The translations under genes were made by a program, and so were the position numbers. Below are positions 61,295 through 64,000 of a DNA stretch of 64,000 nt, piece after piece. How positions within the stretch are numbered: the first letter of the stretch is position 1; every line of letters begins with the position of its first letter. The notes beneath the pieces are model-generated. The model saw only the letters and a list, made by a program, of their open reading frames with translations. It had not been told where the DNA came from and searched no databases. The DNA comes from Clostridia bacterium (GTDB lineage: Bacteria; Bacillota; Clostridia; Christensenellales; Aristaeellaceae), in NCBI GenBank assembly GCA_017395065.1, contig JAFPWH010000030.1:1-64000 (forward strand), given 5' to 3'.

Positions 61295-61309
61295 GCGGCG
61301 AAACCCGCG

Positions 61310-62023
61310 CTATTCCAGAATAAGCGAATCTATGCTCACCGGGAAGGTGAAGTAGGTGCCGGGATAGGGCTCGTTTTTGAGCGTGAAATGCCACCACTCC
61401 TCCTCAAGGGGCTTAAAGCCGCATTTGAGCATCGCGTTTCTGAGGATCATGCGGTTTTCGTACTGCTCGGGCGTGATGTTTCTGTAGTCGGGATGACTCA
61501 GCAGCCCGAAATAATCGAAGGTGCCGCCCATGTCCAGTTCCTTTCCGCTGGCCATGTCGAACAGCGTAAGGTCCACGGTGCTTCCGCGGCTGTGGCCGGA
61601 GTGTTCGGCGATGTAGCCCTGCGGGAAGAGCTGGTCTTTTTCGAGCTCCGGATAGAAGTACGCTTTCATGCGCGCGTCTTCAAAGTCCAGCGCCCAGCGC
61701 ATGAAGTGCTCCACGGCCATCTGCGGCCTGTAGGCGTCGTAGATCTTGAGGCGGTAACCCATCGCGCTCACTTCGTCGCTCACCTGCCGAAGTGCCAGCG
61801 CAGCCTCGCGCGTGAGCAGCGCCACGGGCTGAAGGTAGCCGTCGATGCGGTCGCCCACGAAGTTGTAGGTGGAATAGTAGCGGATCTCGAGGATCGCGTC
61901 CGGCACGTAGTCGCTCAGCAGCACGAAGTCGCTCGAATCGTCCGACAGGCGTACCTCGCCCGCCGCCGCAAAGGGCGCGCAGCAAAGGCTGAGAAGCAGA
62001 AGGGTCAAAAGCGTCTTTTTCAT
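61310..62023 (-). CDS. Exported D-alanyl-D-alanine dipeptidase (VanX/DdpX-like, M15)
   Basis: 237 residues from ATG 62023 with TTGGAGGAAAG upstream; the much longer open frame to 62884 is antisense noise from the sulfatase gene. Signal peptide 1-21. The zinc ligands are His144 and Asp151 (HSGHSRGSTVDL) and His212; Glu209 in EEEWWHF is the general base. Arg99 lies in DAYRPQ. Exported homologues take part in wall recycling; resistance VanX is cytosolic, so vancomycin resistance is not implied. Confidence 0.9.
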   Translation of the reverse strand: MKKTLLTLLLLSLCCAPFAAAGEVRLSDDSSDFVLLSDYVPDAILEIRYYSTYNFVGDRIDGYLQPVALLTREAALALRQVSDEVSAMGYRLKIYDAYRPQMAVEHFMRWALDFEDARMKAYFYPELEKDQLFPQGYIAEHSGHSRGSTVDLTLFDMASGKELDMGGTFDYFGLLSHPDYRNITPEQYENRMILRNAMLKCGFKPLEEEWWHFTLKNEPYPGTYFTFPVSIDSLILE

Positions 62024-62061
62024 TTTCTTTCCTCCAAGTGATCGATGGCCGTACAGACGGC

Positions 62062-63528
62062 TTATTTTTGTTCCTTGCGCGTAAGAGGTATTTCGCCGTA
62101 GGGGCGCAAAAGGTCGTCGTTCTTTCCCGCCCTGCGGAATTGGCCGGCGCCCGTGACGCCCTCTGTCCTCGCGTCGAAATCCGGGCTCGACTGCGCGGCA
62201 AAGAAGCTTTCGAGGCGGCTTCTGAGAAGCAGTACGGTCTGCTCGTACTCCTTCCTGCCGTAGAGGTTCTCGTTTTCGCCGGGATCGCTTTCGAGGTCGT
62301 ACAATTCGTGCGGACCGTAGGGATAGCGGTGCACGTACTTCATGTTCCCGCGGCGTATCATCCGCGCGGGGCCGTATTCGTCGTAGACGATTGCCTCCTC
62401 GCGGCGGGAATGCCCGCCCGAGAGCACCGGCAAAAATCCGGCGCCGGGCAGGTGCGCAGGGATCTCTGCGCCCACGAGCTCGCACAGCGTGGGGTAGAGG
62501 TCGATCGCGCTGATCACGTCTTTGACGATCCGCCCGCTCTGTCTGATCAGGCGCGGGCAGCGCATGAGAAAGGGTACCCTGACGGCCTGCTCGTACAGGT
62601 TCAGCGGAAAGGTGCCGTTGCCCTTGCCCCAGATGCCGTGATGCCCCATGCTCATGCCGTTGTCGGAGGTGAAAATGATTAGCGTGTCGTCCAGTATTCC
62701 CTTTTGTTCGAGAAGGCTGAGAATGCGGCCGATGCCTTCGTCCATCGCGCTGATCGCGGCGTAATAGCCCCGCAGGTTTTCGTGGCGGCGGGGCGTGCCG
62801 TACACGGGCCCCGTCGTCATGTCCGGGTGGTCGGGCACGTCCGGGATCTCGTCGAAGCTGCAGTGATCGTAATACCGTATCCACTTTTCGGGATGCTGAT
62901 CCGCTTCCCAGGGGCTGTGGGGCGCGGTGTAGTGTACGCTCAGGTAAAACGGCGCGCTGCCCTCGCTGAGCGCTTCGATGTCCTTGAGCGCGCGCTCCGT
63001 GATGAGGTCGGTGACGTACTGCCCGTGCAGCACCTTTATTCGTCCGTTTTCGACGATGTCGGGATGGTAGTAATAACAGCCGCCCTTGCCGATCGTGTAC
63101 CAGTCCTCAAAGCCCAGCTGCGGGCGCACGCTGTCGCCCAGATGCCACTTTCCGTTCAGCGCGCAGCGGTAGCCGTTTTGGCGCAGCATGTCCGTGTAAC
63201 CGGTAAAGCCCTCCAGATAAGCGATGGGCTCGCCCTCGTCCGCGTAGCCGCCGTAAGGGTTTTCCAGTCCCTCCCTTTGGAATTTGCGTGCGTCGACGTT
63301 TCCGCTTCTGAGCCAGTCGATCACGCCGTGCGCGCCGGGCATGAGCCCCGTCAGAAGCGATGCCCGGGCGGGAGAACAAACGGGGGAGGCGCAGTAGAAC
63401 GAATCGAAGAATAAGCCTTCGCGGGCGAGCCTGTCCATGTTGGGCGTCACCAGCTCCTTCGTGCCCGCGCAGTGCATTGCCCAGGGGCCCTGATCGTCCG
63501 AGAGTATCAATACGATGTTCGGTTTCAT
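62062..63528 (-). CDS. Sulfatase (formylglycine-dependent, arylsulfatase family)
   Basis: 488 residues, no signal peptide. The formylglycine site is CSPAR (51-55). Metal-site residues are in LSDDQG (9-14), and later in FTSDNGMSMGHHG and GKWHLGD. The family removes sulfate from glycans such as host mucin, or from small compounds. The start ATG 63528 is chosen over 63534 because the GCGGGGATGGGT Shine-Dalgarno region overlaps the latter. A maturing enzyme is needed (anSME or FGE) and is not in this window. It is 38 nt upstream of the dipeptidase gene on the same strand, probably co-transcribed. Confidence 0.93.
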   Translation of the reverse strand: MKPNIVLILSDDQGPWAMHCAGTKELVTPNMDRLAREGLFFDSFYCASPVCSPARASLLTGLMPGAHGVIDWLRSGNVDARKFQREGLENPYGGYADEGEPIAYLEGFTGYTDMLRQNGYRCALNGKWHLGDSVRPQLGFEDWYTIGKGGCYYYHPDIVENGRIKVLHGQYVTDLITERALKDIEALSEGSAPFYLSVHYTAPHSPWEADQHPEKWIRYYDHCSFDEIPDVPDHPDMTTGPVYGTPRRHENLRGYYAAISAMDEGIGRILSLLEQKGILDDTLIIFTSDNGMSMGHHGIWGKGNGTFPLNLYEQAVRVPFLMRCPRLIRQSGRIVKDVISAIDLYPTLCELVGAEIPAHLPGAGFLPVLSGGHSRREEAIVYDEYGPARMIRRGNMKYVHRYPYGPHELYDLESDPGENENLYGRKEYEQTVLLLRSRLESFFAAQSSPDFDARTEGVTGAGQFRRAGKNDDLLRPYGEIPLTRKEQK

Positions 63529-63663
63529 ACCCATCCCCGCTGTTTTGTTTACCGATATTACAGATATTGTAGTAAAAAACGCGCCTTAAATCAATAGCTT
63601 CCGCAAAAAAAGTCCCCCGAAAACGTGTTTTGGACGAAATAACATCACTTGGTGTACGCGAAA

Positions 63664-63686
63664 GGCGGCACCGCAAAGATGCCGCC
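63664..63686 (-). terminator. Hairpin after the right-edge gene
   Basis: GGCGGCA pairs with TGCCGCC; TTTCG follows on the minus strand, so the U-tract is weak. The gap 63529-63707 otherwise holds nothing clear. Confidence 0.55.
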
Positions 63687-63707
63687 TCTCTCATGGCAGG
63701 ACGAAGA

Positions 63708-64000
63708 TCAGTCTTCGCCGCCGGCCTCATTCAGCTCGAACCAGTAGCGCTTTCGCGCAAGCTCGCCCCGCGCGTCTCCGCTGGCGTACTTGTTCTTGGG
63801 CTTTTCGTAGTAAATGCACCAGTAGTTGCCGATCGAATACGCGCCGCGCTGCGTATTGCTCGCTTTGAGCAGATGATCGTACACGAAGCGATACTTGTTT
63901 TCGAGCTCGAACTTCATGAACTGAAGCTGGGTCTCGAGCTGCGTGTAATCCAGACCATTTTCCTCGCTCCAGCTGATGAGCCGGGCAAAGCGCTTGTTGT
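63708..64000 (-). CDS. Phage-tail-lysozyme-like protein, C-terminal fragment (5' end beyond window)
   Basis: The frame is open to the right edge, giving about 96 residues. FARLISWSEENGLDYTQLETQ, QFMKFELENKYRFVYDHLL and AYSIGNYWCIYYEKP (parts shown) match the second half of the phage-tail lysozyme domain, also seen at 58288-59604. It ends with a charged tail (RKRYWFELNEAGGED). The catalytic Glu would lie outside the window. Confidence 0.75.
   Translation of the reverse strand, partial: NKRFARLISWSEENGLDYTQLETQLQFMKFELENKYRFVYDHLLKASNTQRGAYSIGNYWCIYYEKPKNKYASGDARGELARKRYWFELNEAGGED

Noticed and set aside
61310-62023. VanX-like gene as a sign of vancomycin resistance
   Set aside because: The protein carries a signal peptide and no vanH/vanA-like ligase genes are nearby; wall recycling is more likely.
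62024-62884. Long N-terminal extension of the dipeptidase gene
   Set aside because: Antisense-frame noise inside the sulfatase gene; the signal peptide and ribosome-binding site fix the start at 62023.
1-64000. tRNA, rRNA, CRISPR arrays, insertion sequences, integrases, attachment sites
   Set aside because: I looked for their usual sequence signs on both strands while reading and found none that I could support.

Overview
This window looks like chromosomal DNA of a GC-rich, Gram-positive, carbohydrate-degrading anaerobe of the class Clostridia, with rumen or gut Christensenellales-type relatives the best guess. The basis is strong Shine-Dalgarno sites, SigA-type promoters, LplB/YtcP-type sugar permeases, a PPi-type phosphofructokinase, a T-box leader, BspA-type leucine-rich repeats and VTC/CotH proteins. 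The lineage is an inference. No rRNA, tRNA, CRISPR array, insertion sequence or integrase was recognised.

Layout. (1) 1-1143: the N-terminal part of a secreted BspA-like repeat protein. (2) 1496-17612: a sugar-uptake region. A minus-strand ATPase/fused permease/binding-protein operon lies back to back with a lacI-type regulator. Downstream of lacI comes a plus-strand operon of a triple-module secreted protein, two unusual permeases, a binding protein and a GH5 glucanase. (3) 17930-19169: two unknown small genes. (4) 19254-34649: a glutamine/nitrogen hub. guaA, a PAT-type acetyltransferase and T-box-led asnB diverge from glnA, an ANTAR regulator, gltB, gltD and pyrG, followed by an Amt-PII fusion. 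(5) 34719-43455: an accessory and partly decayed stretch with marR, an ABC exporter reduced to its ATPase domain, a DUF3863-like protein, a cytosolic repeat protein, a frameshifted XRE regulator, a frameshifted WG-repeat/phosphate-binding-protein fusion, a DUF2007-like protein and a GNAT. (6) 43769-46212: PPi-type phosphofructokinase and a Gfo/Idh oxidoreductase. (7) 46271-53308: an ABCG-type exporter pair, then housekeeping tsaC, prfA, prmC, yqhQ and rpmE. (8) 53523-64000: envelope genes, namely DUF4956, VTC and CotH proteins, two phage-tail-lysozyme-type proteins, an SH3-like protein, a cystatin-like secreted protein, a VanX-like dipeptidase and a sulfatase.

How they work together. The left operon would bind and cut a beta-glucan outside the cell (triple-module protein, GH5) and import the products through the LplB/YtcP-type transporter, with LacI operators at the regulator's own promoter. 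The nitrogen hub brings ammonium in (Amt-PII), fixes it (GlnA, GltBD) and spends the glutamine (AsnB, GuaA, PyrG). Its glnA and amt transcripts start with near-identical promoter-plus-terminator leaders, and an RNA-binding ANTAR protein is encoded between glnA and gltB.

Best candidates for something undescribed: the permease at 11244-14033, whose first ~620 residues look like polysaccharide co-polymerase (Wzz-type) ectodomains; the non-catalytic triple-module protein that shares its module with the neighbouring GH5 enzyme; and the twin terminator leaders of glnA and amt coupled to an ANTAR protein whose receiver lacks every phosphorylation residue.
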